DNA of 64,000 nucleotides from Paraburkholderia haematera (GTDB taxonomy: Bacteria > Pseudomonadota > Gammaproteobacteria > Burkholderiales > Burkholderiaceae), in NCBI RefSeq assembly GCF_905220975.1, contig NZ_CAJNBK010000025.1, positions 31,572 through 95,571 on the forward strand. Direction: 5' to 3'. Positions 52,729-61,379 of the stretch are shown here, one piece after another; within the stretch, counting starts at the first letter, position 1; every line of letters begins with the position of its first letter. Below the pieces are notes generated by a model that worked only from the letters and a program-made list of their open reading frames with translations, was not told the DNA's origin and did no database searches. The position numbers and the translations under genes were made by a program.

Positions 52729-53625
52729 TTGAAGATTTTCATTACCGGCGCAAGCGGCTTTATCGGCGGCTCGATCGCGGCGCACCTCGTGCGCGCGGGT
52801 CATCAGGTGCGAGGTTTGATCCGCAAGCCCGAGCACGGCGCGGCGTTGCAGCGCCTCGGTATCGAACCTGTCATCGGCACGCTCGACGACCGCGATCTGC
52901 TGATCGCCGAAGCAAAAGCCGCCGACGCGGTCATCAACGCGGCGAGCAGCGACCATGAGGGCGCGGTGAAAGCACTGATCGACGGCCTGGCCGGTTCCGG
53001 CAAGCCGTTTCTGCATACAAGCGGCTCAAGCATAGTAGGCGATGCGTCGGGCGGCGAGGCGGGCGAGGCACGTATCTATCACGAGGACGCCCTGCCCGAG
53101 CCGACCGCGGATAAAGCCGCACGCGTCGCCATCGATCAACGCGTGCTCGACGCGGCACAGCAGAACATCCGCTCGGCGGTGTTATGCAACACGCTGATTT
53201 ACGGCCACGGCGCGGTGCCGGGCAGCGCAAGCGTGCAGTTGCCGCGGCTCGTGCGTCAGGCGCAAAAAAGCGGCGTGGTGCGGCACGTGGGCAGCGGCGG
53301 CAATATCTGGTCGAACGTGCATATCGGCGACGTCGCCGAACTCTATCGTCTCGCGCTGGAGAAGACGCCGGCGGGCACCTTTTACTTTGTCGAAAGTGGG
53401 GAAGCTTCGTTTCGCGACATGAGTGCCGCGATCGCCCGCGTGATGAAACTCGGCGAGGCGCAAGACTGGCCGCTTGAAGCCGCGCAACAGGAATGGGGTT
53501 ATGAAATGGCTTCGTATGGGCTCGGTTCGAACAGCCGCGTGCGCGGTGAGCGCGCACGCAAGCTGCTCAGCTGGCAGCCTGAGCGCAACTCGGTGATCGA
53601 GTGGATCGAGCGGGAGATGATGTGA
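52729..53625 (+). CDS. NAD(P)-dependent epimerase/dehydratase-family protein
   Basis: A 298-residue atypical short-chain dehydrogenase. The Rossmann motif GASGFIGG is near residues 7-14 and the sequence starts KIFITGASGFIGGSIAAHLV. It starts at TTG with AGGAG at ideal spacing; the ATG at 52684 gives an unrelated 15-residue extension. The usual YxxxK is not obvious, so the catalytic class is uncertain and it may belong to the NmrA/DUF-like epimerases. It is divergent from the LysR gene. Confidence 0.82.
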   Translation: MKIFITGASGFIGGSIAAHLVRAGHQVRGLIRKPEHGAALQRLGIEPVIGTLDDRDLLIAEAKAADAVINAASSDHEGAVKALIDGLAGSGKPFLHTSGSSIVGDASGGEAGEARIYHEDALPEPTADKAARVAIDQRVLDAAQQNIRSAVLCNTLIYGHGAVPGSASVQLPRLVRQAQKSGVVRHVGSGGNIWSNVHIGDVAELYRLALEKTPAGTFYFVESGEASFRDMSAAIARVMKLGEAQDWPLEAAQQEWGYEMASYGLGSNSRVRGERARKLLSWQPERNSVIEWIEREMM

Positions 53626-53764
53626 TGTCCTCCGAGGGCTCCCGGAAGGGCGTAATTTGTGTAAGCGCTGGCGTTGCGAATCCGTAAGCTCCACTCGCTA
53701 GAATCCGGCTCACGTAATAGCGTGACTCAACGATATGAGTCGCGCGTGAGCCCGGATTTAATCG

Positions 53765-53947
53765 ATGAACTTGGCGCTGAACTTCGACTGGCTGACCAAT
53801 CTGCTGGCGATTATTTTCGTCGTGGCGTGCCTCTACGATTCACGCTACGACGAGTACGGTACGTTGACGCTGTCGGCAGCCGCAATGGGCCTCGTGGTCA
53901 TGGCGATCGAGCTGTTCCTCAAGCCCGCTTTCGACATGGCGCTGTGA
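53765..53947 (+). CDS. Small two-helix membrane protein
   Basis: A 60-residue protein with two hydrophobic helices (WLTNLLAIIFVVACLY and AAAMGLVVMAIELFL) separated by a charged turn DSRYDEYG. Codon use and hydrophobic pattern support a real gene. I do not recognise the family. It is isolated between the epimerase gene and the APC permease. Confidence 0.6.
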   Translation: MNLALNFDWLTNLLAIIFVVACLYDSRYDEYGTLTLSAAAMGLVVMAIELFLKPAFDMAL

Positions 53948-54073
53948 GTTCGATGCTGCGCAACGCAGCGTCTTTAACGTGAACTCGCGCTTCACCCCAC
54001 CACTGACAGCAACACTGGCCAACCCGCTAACAAACAACCAGAAGCACAAGCGCGAGCGGCCGCATCAAACACA

Positions 54074-55441
54074 TCAAACCGCCACTTCCGGCGGCGCCTG
54101 ACGGAAACCGCGCGTGAGCCAGCCGAGATAGCACAAGCCCAGCACGAACCACGCCGCGCCGAGCACCAAAGCGGTTTTCTCGAGGCTCACCAGCAGCCAG
54201 ATATCCGCAATCGCACCGGCCAGCGGAAACAGCAGGCCGCCGATCACGCCCATCGCATTCGCACCGCCCTTCGCGTTGAAGAACTGGCGGATCACACACA
54301 GGTTGACCGCGGTGAACGCGAGGAACGCGCCAAAGTTGATGAACGAGGTCGACGTCGCCACATCGAGCTTCAGCGCGACCAGACCGATGGCACCCGCGAT
54401 TGCGATGTTCAGCGCCGGCGTCTTGAACTTCGGATGCACGAAGCCGAAGATGCGCTTGGGCAATACTTCATCGCGTCCCATCGCGTACAACAAACGGCCC
54501 ACGCTGGCCTGCGCCGAGATGCCCGAAGCGAATTGCGCAAGGATCAGGCCAGCCAGAAACACCGTCACGAAGATATCGCCGCCCACTTTGCGCGCCACTT
54601 CAAACGCGGCCGAATCCGGGTCCTTGAACACCGCACCCGGGTGCGCGAGTTGCACCGTGTACGCGGCGATCACGAAGATCGCGCCGCCAATCAGCGCGAT
54701 CAGCACAATAGCGCGCGGCATGGTCTTTTCGGGGGCAATGGTTTCTTCGGTCAACGTCGAGACCGCGTCGAAGCCGAGATACGAATAGGCGGCAATCGCG
54801 GCGCCCGCCATCGTCGCCGAGAGCGGCACATGCGGCTTGAAGAACGGCTCGGCCGAAATCAGACCGCCGGGACCGGCCGCCGCGGCCACATAGTGGCAGC
54901 ACAGCACGACGAACAATGCGACGATCGCGAGTTGCACGACCATCAGCACGATGTTGAAACGGTTCGCGAGTTCAATGCCGAGAATGTTCAGCGCACTCGT
55001 CGACACGATGAAGGCGACGATCCAGATCCAGCTCGGAATATTCGGAAACGCGGCGCTGAGATACGCGGCGCCGATCAGCCAGATCACCATCGGCAGGAAA
55101 AAGTAATCGAGCAACGTGGCCCAGCCGATCATGAAACCGAGGTGCGGATTGAAGGATTTGCGCGTGTACGTATAGGCCGAACCCGCCACCGGGAAAAGCC
55201 GTGCGAGCTTGCCGTAACTGAGCGCCGTGAACACGATCGCGATCAGGGCAATCAGATACGCGAGCGCGGCGGTATCGTTGCTGGCGCTTGCCAGCACACC
55301 GTAGGTGCCGTAGACGATCAGCGGCGCCATATAGGCGAGGCCGAACAGCAAAACTGACGGCAGGCCGAGCGTACGCTTCAGATGCGCGCTTTGGGACGCG
55401 ACGGGTGCGCCGGGGCGCTCGGTGGGCGATGTTGGGGTCAT
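54074..55441 (-). CDS. APC-family amino acid/polyamine permease
   Basis: A 455-residue inner-membrane transporter with about 12 helices. The family start LPSVLLFGLAYMAPLIVYGTYG, the AYSYLGFDAVSTLTEET segment in helix 6 and FASGISAQASVGRLLYAMGRD fit the PuuP/putrescine-importer branch. AGGAG precedes the ATG. It lies after the amidohydrolase gene on the same strand, which suggests uptake of that enzyme's substrate or product. The substrate is not certain. Confidence 0.88.
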   Translation of the reverse strand: MTPTSPTERPGAPVASQSAHLKRTLGLPSVLLFGLAYMAPLIVYGTYGVLASASNDTAALAYLIALIAIVFTALSYGKLARLFPVAGSAYTYTRKSFNPHLGFMIGWATLLDYFFLPMVIWLIGAAYLSAAFPNIPSWIWIVAFIVSTSALNILGIELANRFNIVLMVVQLAIVALFVVLCCHYVAAAAGPGGLISAEPFFKPHVPLSATMAGAAIAAYSYLGFDAVSTLTEETIAPEKTMPRAIVLIALIGGAIFVIAAYTVQLAHPGAVFKDPDSAAFEVARKVGGDIFVTVFLAGLILAQFASGISAQASVGRLLYAMGRDEVLPKRIFGFVHPKFKTPALNIAIAGAIGLVALKLDVATSTSFINFGAFLAFTAVNLCVIRQFFNAKGGANAMGVIGGLLFPLAGAIADIWLLVSLEKTALVLGAAWFVLGLCYLGWLTRGFRQAPPEVAV

Positions 55442-55595
55442 GCTGTGTCTCCTCTTGCGAATGGGCGAGCTTCGCCGGGGGCTGCGTTGAGAACGCGTCC
55501 CGGTCGAGCTTTGTCGATCAGACCTGCTGGAAGCGCGTGTGCCGCGCCGATGGTTCTTTGCCTGGCGGAGTGCGCGTGGGCGCTTGCTTAGGTAC

Positions 55596-55619
55596 GCTTA
55601 GGTGCACGTGCACCTAAGC
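55596..55619. other. Perfect 24-bp palindrome
   Basis: GCTTAGGTGCAC and its exact complement meet without a loop. Further copies of CTTAGGT and CACCTAAG lie on both sides (55585-55630). It stands between the amidohydrolase stop and the permease start. It could be a terminator stem or a protein-binding site; no U-tract is seen. Confidence 0.6.
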
Positions 55620-55637
55620 GCGCACCTAAGCGAGCAC

Positions 55638-56474
55638 TTAGCCCGCGCGTATCACACGCGTACGTTGCCCGTGCTCGCCGTCCTGCGTGGCGAAATCGAG
55701 CGCGATGCGCGCGTCATGGAGATAGCGATAGTGTTCGCGCGCGCCTTCGAGACGCGCCGGATCGAGCGTGGCGCGCAGGACCGTTTCTTTCTGCTCCGCG
55801 TCGAACACCACGTCGCCGAATGGATCGATCAGCGCCGATTCACCGGGGAATGTGAGGTTGTCATCACCTGAACCGACGCGATTCACGAGCGCCGCGAACA
55901 TCTGATTCTCCATCGCGCGCGCCACGATGGCGCGGCGATGCACCGGCCCGAACGGCTCCATATTGCCGTTCGTCACGATCAGCAGATCGGCGCCGAGCGA
56001 GGCGACCGCGCGCGCCGTTTCGGGAAATTCGATGTCGTAGCAGATCAGGATGCCTACGGTCAGACCCTTGAAGCTGCACACTTCGTAACGGTCACCCGGC
56101 TCGAATACCCCGACGTCCGACGCCCACAGATGCGTCTTGCGATAGCGCAGCGCGATCTCGCCGCGCTCGTCGACCAGCACCGTGGTGTTGAAAAAGCGGT
56201 TGCTGTCACGCTCGGCGAGACCCACCGCAACCGCCACGTGCGCTTCGCGTGCCGCATTGCGGACTGCGGTAAGCGACGGCCCGTCGATCGGTTCGGCCAC
56301 GTCGCCGATGGTGTCCCGCGTCGGAAAGCCCGACAGCGTGGTCTCCGGAAACACGATCAGATCGGTTCCGGCCGCCCGTTGGGCGATGGTTTGCAGCACG
56401 CGTTGCACGTTTGCCCCGCCGACGCCCACCGCGCCGTCCACGATCGGGATCTGTGCCAGTTCGAGTTGAAGCAT
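55638..56474 (-). CDS. Carbon-nitrogen hydrolase (nitrilase superfamily)
   Basis: A 278-residue amidase-type enzyme with the catalytic set E44 (VFPETTLSGF), K113 (YRKTHLW) and C145 (ILICYDIEFPE). It hydrolyses an amide, carbamoyl or nitrile bond; similarity is broad, including N-carbamoylputrescine amidase-like proteins. The start follows GGAG; the open frame beyond it runs into the 51-bp repeat and is not coding. It precedes the APC permease and is divergent from a LuxR gene. Confidence 0.9.
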   Translation of the reverse strand: MLQLELAQIPIVDGAVGVGGANVQRVLQTIAQRAAGTDLIVFPETTLSGFPTRDTIGDVAEPIDGPSLTAVRNAAREAHVAVAVGLAERDSNRFFNTTVLVDERGEIALRYRKTHLWASDVGVFEPGDRYEVCSFKGLTVGILICYDIEFPETARAVASLGADLLIVTNGNMEPFGPVHRRAIVARAMENQMFAALVNRVGSGDDNLTFPGESALIDPFGDVVFDAEQKETVLRATLDPARLEGAREHYRYLHDARIALDFATQDGEHGQRTRVIRAG

Positions 56475-56486
56475 TTTGTCTCCTAT

Positions 56487-56639
56487 GTCGACCAGAGTTA
56501 GTGCTTCAGCGCTTACTCTGGTCCCATGCACTCTGCGGTCGACCAGAGTTGGCGCTTCAGCGCTTACTCTGGTCCCATGCACTCTGCGGTCGACCAGAGT
56601 TAGTGCTTCAGCACTTACTCTGGTCCCATTGCCGGTCTG
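56487..56639. repeat. Three tandem 51-bp hairpin repeats (repeat family 2)
   Basis: Units start at 56487, 56538 and 56589. Each contains a 16-base arm such as GACCAGAGTTAGTGCT, a two-base spacer and a near-complementary arm. Stem bases vary in a compensating way: GTGCT/AGCGC in unit 1, GCGCT/AGCGC in unit 2, GTGCT/AGCAC in unit 3. The array fills the gap between the divergent amidohydrolase and LuxR genes. Confidence 0.9.
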
Positions 56640-56754
56640 CTTCGCGTTAAATAGCGGCTGTTGTCAGACCGCCCGCGTTTCAGGTTGGGCCTATTATTAC
56701 CAGACATATTTTTGTCCGTAATCACCCGGCTGGGTTACCCTCAACGGAGCACGC

Positions 56755-57612
56755 ATGGAACTCGAATGGCGCGACCTGGCCTTTCATCGCGAGATCGGCG
56801 CGGTTATCGACGCACTCGACAGCGCACAATTCTGGACTCGCCTTACGCGTGCACTCGAGCGCTATGTGGTGTTCGACAACTGGGTCGCACTGCGCTTCAC
56901 ACCTGGCGTTGCGCCGCTCGTCTGCGCCGAATCGCCCACCCCGGACGGCACCGTGGATGTGATGTTCCAGGACTATCTCGCCGCGCTCTATCAACTCGAT
57001 CCGTTTTATATCGCCGCGACCGAGAAGCCTGCGTCCGGCTTCGTCACGCTTGCCGATGTCGCGCCCGACAATTTCTCGATGACCGACTATTACCAGCGGT
57101 ACTTCAGGAAAAACATCGTCGGTGATGAGGTGCATTTCAACTACATGATCGACACGAAGCACACCCTTGCGTTCTCGCTGGGCGCAACGCATCGCTATGG
57201 CGAGCGCGACCTCGCGGTGCTCGCGTTATGCGCGCCATGGGTGATCGCGCTCTTGCGGCAGCGCTTGCCGTATGAGGTATTCGACGCGTCGGAGTCGGCC
57301 TCGAGCGAGGCGATGACGCAAAAGACAACGGAAGCAACAATAGACACAAGCGCCCCGGCTGACACACCCACCTATGCCGCGCGCTTCGAACAGGTGTCGT
57401 CGGTGAGCGGCCGGTCGCCACTCACCACGCGCGAAGTCGAGGTGGCGATGCTGAGCTTGAGCGGATTTTCAACGCGCGCGATCGCGGAGAAGCTCACGAT
57501 TTCGTTCGAGACAGTGCGCGCGCACAAGAAGCACATTTATACCAAGCTCAACGTCAACTCGCAGTCGGAGCTGTTCGCGCTGTTTTATGAAGCGGGGCGA
57601 AAAGGAGCATGA
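56755..57612 (+). CDS. LuxR-family transcriptional regulator
   Basis: A 285-residue protein with a C-terminal LuxR helix-turn-helix (LTTREVEVAMLSLSGFSTRAIAEKL, then TVRAHKKHIYTKLNV) at about 220-275. The N-terminal 180 residues are not an autoinducer domain I recognise. A Ser/Thr/Ala-rich linker is at about 180-215. It is divergent from the amidohydrolase/permease genes and probably regulates them. The tandem hairpins lie in the shared control region. Confidence 0.83.
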   Translation: MELEWRDLAFHREIGAVIDALDSAQFWTRLTRALERYVVFDNWVALRFTPGVAPLVCAESPTPDGTVDVMFQDYLAALYQLDPFYIAATEKPASGFVTLADVAPDNFSMTDYYQRYFRKNIVGDEVHFNYMIDTKHTLAFSLGATHRYGERDLAVLALCAPWVIALLRQRLPYEVFDASESASSEAMTQKTTEATIDTSAPADTPTYAARFEQVSSVSGRSPLTTREVEVAMLSLSGFSTRAIAEKLTISFETVRAHKKHIYTKLNVNSQSELFALFYEAGRKGA

Positions 57613-57640
57613 CGTCCCGCTGACTTGTTGCCGGCGCGCG

Positions 57641-58375
57641 TCACGAGCCGCACGCGGCGCAACCACTCGCCGTCTCTTCGTAGCGATCGTGATGCTTGAG
57701 CCACTCGCCCATATTCTTCTTCTCGTCGCGGCCTTTCGGCGTGACGTCAAAATGCGCGTACGCGCTGAGGAACTGCTCGCCGCCGCGCCCGTAGGTGGAA
57801 TACGTGTGATAGACGTCGCCCGCTTCGTCCTTGTAGAACACGCTGTGACCGGGTAGCTCGTCGATGCCGACATCCTGCCCGGTGAAGTTATAGAACGCCT
57901 TTTTGCTGGCGATCTCCTCCGGCGTGAACGACACGTGGTAGTCGAAATTGAAGTCGCTCTCACTCGAGGACACCCACGGGAACTTCCAGCCCATACGTTT
58001 CCTGAAGGCCTCGATCTTCGCGAGCGGCCCACGCGAGACGGCCACGTACGATACGTCGTGATGTTCAAGATGCGTCAGGATGCCGTCCATATGATCGGAC
58101 ACGAACGAGCAGCCGAAGCACCCCTCTTTCCAATCCGGGCCCAGCATGAAGTGATAAACGATCAACTGGCTGCGTCCGCCGAACAGATCGGCGAGTGTCT
58201 TGCGGCCTTCCGGTGTCTCGAACGCGTAGGTCTTGTCGACCTTCACCCACGGCAGTGCGCGGCGTTTGCGGGCGAGTTCATCGCCGGCGCGTGTGTACGC
58301 TTTCTCTTCGGCGAGTAGCACCCTGCTGGCGGCAAGCCATTCTTCCCTGGTACCAATCCGGTGTTGCGGATCCAT
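57641..58375 (-). CDS. DUF899-family thioredoxin-like protein
   Basis: A 244-residue DUF899 protein. Landmarks are the REEWLAASRVLLAEEKAYTR start, LPWVKVDKTYAFETPEG, the GCFGCSFVSDHMDG region with a CxxC pair and the WVSSSESDFNFDYHVSF segment. The fold resembles thioredoxin or peroxiredoxin, but the function is untested. A strong AAGGAG precedes the ATG. It follows the AHSA1-like gene on the same strand with about 63 bp between, so the two may share a transcript. Confidence 0.85.
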   Translation of the reverse strand: MDPQHRIGTREEWLAASRVLLAEEKAYTRAGDELARKRRALPWVKVDKTYAFETPEGRKTLADLFGGRSQLIVYHFMLGPDWKEGCFGCSFVSDHMDGILTHLEHHDVSYVAVSRGPLAKIEAFRKRMGWKFPWVSSSESDFNFDYHVSFTPEEIASKKAFYNFTGQDVGIDELPGHSVFYKDEAGDVYHTYSTYGRGGEQFLSAYAHFDVTPKGRDEKKNMGEWLKHHDRYEETASGCAACGS

Positions 58376-58438
58376 ATGCGTCTCCTTCTCTGCGTCGTGC
58401 AGGTTCGATCGAGCAAAATCAGGCACATTCAGGCACAT

Positions 58439-58867
58439 TCAGGCGAGGTAGCGTTCCAGCGAATCGAGGCCACCGTTCCAGCCGATTTGATGGTGGTCGC
58501 GCGTTTCTTCGTCGACGAACTGTTCATGCGTAAGCGTCAGCAAGGTCCCGTTGCCGTCCGGGCGCAACAGCACCGTGACGAGCGACTCCTGCTCCGGAAT
58601 CGAACGCCATGTCCATGTGAACACCAGTTTGGCGTCCGGAAGCACCTCCAGATACTGGCCACTGACCTCGAGTTCCCGGCCGTCCGTCTTCAGATACCTT
58701 ATCAAGTAGCGCCCGTCCACGCGCGCATTCAGTTCCGCATGGGTTACCTCGGCATCGTCCGGATGCATCCACTTCATGAGTTGCGCCGCCTCCGTCCAGG
58801 CGCGGAAGACTTTGGCTGGGGTGGCGTTGAGGCGCCGCTGGAGGGTGAGGCTGGGCTTGGTGGACAT
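58439..58867 (-). CDS. SRPBCC/AHSA1-like protein
   Basis: A 142-residue START-like ligand-binding fold (LTLQRRLNATPAKVFRAWTEAAQLMKWM, and GWNGGLDSLERYLA at the end). Such proteins are commonly coded right after an ArsR regulator. Here its first 94 bases lie within the 3' part of the ArsR gene in another frame. The ligand is unknown. Confidence 0.87.
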   Translation of the reverse strand: MSTKPSLTLQRRLNATPAKVFRAWTEAAQLMKWMHPDDAEVTHAELNARVDGRYLIRYLKTDGRELEVSGQYLEVLPDAKLVFTWTWRSIPEQESLVTVLLRPDGNGTLLTLTHEQFVDEETRDHHQIGWNGGLDSLERYLA

Positions 58868-59199
58868 GGGGTTTCCTCTTCGACGAAAGCAGCAAGACGA
58901 TCGAGTGATTCGGACCAGAAGCGCTGATAGCGGGTGAGCCACTGCATGGCTTCCTCCATGGGTCCGACGGACAGGCGGCACGCCACCGTGCGCCCGGTTT
59001 TGCTACGCGTGATGAGACCGGCCTCGGCCAACACGTCGAGATGTTTCATCACCGCGGGCAACGACATCGCAAACGGCTCGGCGAGTTCACTGACCGACAG
59101 ATCGCTCAGTTCAGACAGACGCGCGAGCAACGCACGCCGCGTAGGGTCGGACAGCGCGGCAAAGGTGCGATCGAGTAGCATTTCGTTAAACTTAACCAT
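58774..59199 (-). CDS. ArsR-family regulator
   Basis: A 141-residue winged-helix protein (FAALSDPTRRALLARL, SVSELAEPFAMSLPAVMKHLDVL). No metal-binding cysteine motif is seen in the recognition helix. The final 30 residues are proline/serine/arginine-rich and come from the region that also encodes the AHSA1 N-terminus. The ATG has no ribosome site but stands seven bases after a good -10 box, so the mRNA is probably leaderless. A palindrome covers the start codon. Confidence 0.87.
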   Translation of the reverse strand: MVKFNEMLLDRTFAALSDPTRRALLARLSELSDLSVSELAEPFAMSLPAVMKHLDVLAEAGLITRSKTGRTVACRLSVGPMEEAMQWLTRYQRFWSESLDRLAAFVEEETPCPPSPASPSSGASTPPQPKSSAPGRRRRNS

Positions 59200-59208
59200 G
59201 AGGTTAAG
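59191..59208. promoter_or_regulatory. Palindromic operator over the ArsR start codon
   Basis: CTTAACC and GGTTAAG are separated by four bases. The palindrome contains the ATG and touches the -10 box, an ideal position for autorepression. Confidence 0.7.
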
Positions 59209-59234
59209 TATAGAAACACGCGTGACGATGTCAA
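59207..59234 (-). promoter_or_regulatory. Sigma-70 promoter of the ArsR gene
   Basis: On the minus strand TTGACA (59234-59229) and TATACT (59212-59207) are separated by 16 bp. Transcription should start at or within a base of the ATG at 59199. Confidence 0.75.
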
Positions 59235-59453
59235 GGACAGGTGAGTGCTTTTCTCAAAGCGAGCGGGAAGAGGCGGAAGAAGCAGCGCGGAGGACGCAGC
59301 AAAAAAGATACGCGGCGCATCGCAGATAAAACCCTGCAACACGCCGCGTCAAGGTGGAGAACAACCGACTACACGTTCGAGCAAAGCGGCCGGAAAAGGC
59401 CGCCCTGTTCTCGCGTTACTGCAAATAATCACACAAAGCGCAATGCGGCAAAA

Positions 59454-60836
59454 TCAGATCGCCCAACCGCCGAGATAGAAGCCGACCAGCACGACAGCGA
59501 TGACAACCGTGCCCACGTTCAGCTTGCGATACTCACCGCTCACCACTCGGCCGATCACCAGCGTTGCGAAGCCGAGCATGATGCCCGTCACAATGTTGGC
59601 GGTCAGCACGATGAACACGGCGCACATCAGGCCCGACATTGCGTCGACCATGTCGTCCATGTGCAGCTTGCTCACGTTCGAGAGCATCAGCAGGCCCACG
59701 TACATCAGCGCCGGAGCCGTTGCATACGACGGCACGAGACTGGCCAACGGCGAGAAGAACATCACCACGAGGAACAGCAGACCGACCACCGCGGCAGCCA
59801 TCCCCGTCTTCGCGCCGGCTGCAACGCCGACCGTCGATTCGATGTAAGCCGCCGCCGGTGCGCCACCGAGCAGGCCTGAGAAAATCGAGCTCAGCGAGTC
59901 CGCCGTCAGCGCACGGCCGCCGTTGATGATGCGGCCGTTTTCGTCGAGTTGACCGGCTTGACCTGCAACGGCGCGAATCGTGCCGGTTGCGTCGAACACA
60001 GCCGTCATCACGAGCGCCAGCACGCTAGGCAGGACGGCCATCGAGAGCGCGCCCTTGATGTCCATCGCGCCAATCAGCGAAGCATGGCCCGGTGCGCTCA
60101 GCGAGGGCAGTGCGAACACGCCGTGGAACGCCACCGCCGGATCGATCGCGAGCGAAATCGCCGAGATCGCGACAATCACGATCAGGATCGAACCCGGCAC
60201 CCGACGGCGCACCAGACCGAAGATCGCGGCAAGACCCGCCACCGACATGATCGCCGGCAACGCCGTGATGTTGCCCAGTGCCACCGGCAAACCGGCACCC
60301 GGATTCTTGACGACCAGACCCACGTCGTTCGCGGCGATCAGCAGCAGGAACAGGCCGATGCCGATACCCGTGCCGTGCGCGATGCCGGTCGGCAGATTGC
60401 GCAGAATCCACGAACGCACGCCGGTCACCGAAATCCCAGTGAAGACGAGACCCATCAGGAACACCGCGCCGAGCGCGACGTTCGGCTGCAGACCTTTGCC
60501 GAGCACCAGACCGAACGCAGTGAACGCGGTCAGCGAAATCGCGCAGCCGATCGCGATCGGCAAACGCGCCCAGACGCCCATCAGCAGCGAGCCGAACGCG
60601 GTGGTCAAACATACCGCAACGAACACGGCGGTGGTGTCGAAGCCCGCTTTGCCGAACATGCCCGGCACGACGAACACGGAATAGACCATCGAAAGGAAGG
60701 TCGTGATACCGGCGACGATTTCCGTACGCTGCGAACTGCCGCGTGAAGAGATTTCGAAGTAGCGGTCGAGAAAGCCCTTTCCGTCGAATGATTCGGCGCC
60801 GACTTCGGAAATCGGTTGGGCGGTGGGTTCCATCAT
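59454..60836 (-). CDS. NCS2-family purine permease
   Basis: A 460-residue membrane protein of the AzgA/GhxP (adenine/guanine/hypoxanthine) branch, with 12-14 helices. Signatures are EIVAGITTFLSMVYSVFVVP, the PTGIAHGTGIGIGLFLLLIA segment, FDATGTIRAV and GGAPAAAYIESTVGVAAGAKTG. AAAGGAGG eight bases upstream supports the double ATG at 60836/60833. It is preceded by a leader of up to 290 nt with secondary structure. The exact nucleobase is unknown. Confidence 0.92.
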   Translation of the reverse strand: MMEPTAQPISEVGAESFDGKGFLDRYFEISSRGSSQRTEIVAGITTFLSMVYSVFVVPGMFGKAGFDTTAVFVAVCLTTAFGSLLMGVWARLPIAIGCAISLTAFTAFGLVLGKGLQPNVALGAVFLMGLVFTGISVTGVRSWILRNLPTGIAHGTGIGIGLFLLLIAANDVGLVVKNPGAGLPVALGNITALPAIMSVAGLAAIFGLVRRRVPGSILIVIVAISAISLAIDPAVAFHGVFALPSLSAPGHASLIGAMDIKGALSMAVLPSVLALVMTAVFDATGTIRAVAGQAGQLDENGRIINGGRALTADSLSSIFSGLLGGAPAAAYIESTVGVAAGAKTGMAAAVVGLLFLVVMFFSPLASLVPSYATAPALMYVGLLMLSNVSKLHMDDMVDAMSGLMCAVFIVLTANIVTGIMLGFATLVIGRVVSGEYRKLNVGTVVIAVVLVGFYLGGWAI

Positions 60837-61379
60837 GATGAGTGCCTCCTTTATCAGCGTGCTGAAACGGCCCGTAATCCGGCCGCCATCAGGTTCGTCT
60901 CGTTGCGTTGATCTAATGTGGTGTGGCAAGGTTTGAACGTCGGCTTGCGCTGCGTTTCGGAAAAATCCGCATGCTCCGTTCTTCTTTTGCTGTCCCGAAA
61001 TGTAGGCCAACACGATTATGTCTCCCATCGCATGAATGGCATGCCCGACATGTCACGACGCTTATATCGTTTAAGGGACGGCAAACCGTGGGGACGCCCC
61101 GCGCGTTTACACCTACGGTTTGTCATGAAGTTGTGAAAGGGTTCTGAGGGGTTCAGCGCGTAAAAACAGGCCTTTGTTGCGGCCTTTATTCCGGTCTTTA
61201 TTGCGGCGAGGAGCACGCCTTGCGGCATGAACCTTGCGTGGGGAAGCCTGTCAGAAAGCCTGCAAAACCGGGCCGCCGCGGCGCCGCGGGTTACACTCTG
61301 GCCCTTACCTGACATAAAGCGTGACTTAACGGCGGCGGTCCACAGCGCCCGTCCGCACTGGCCCATGGAGTCCTTCTTG
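60837..61379. other. Divergent region between purine permease and lipoprotein genes
   Basis: The region has no gene. A hairpin with CAAACCGT/ACGGTTTG outer stem and GGGG/CCCC inner stem lies at 61082-61122 and would be in the permease leader if transcription begins upstream of it. Short direct repeats around GGCCTTTATT and GGTCTTTATT occur near 61168-61205. Confidence 0.5.

Noticed and set aside
56487..56639. CRISPR array
   Set aside because: The repeats abut without unique spacers and there are no cas genes.
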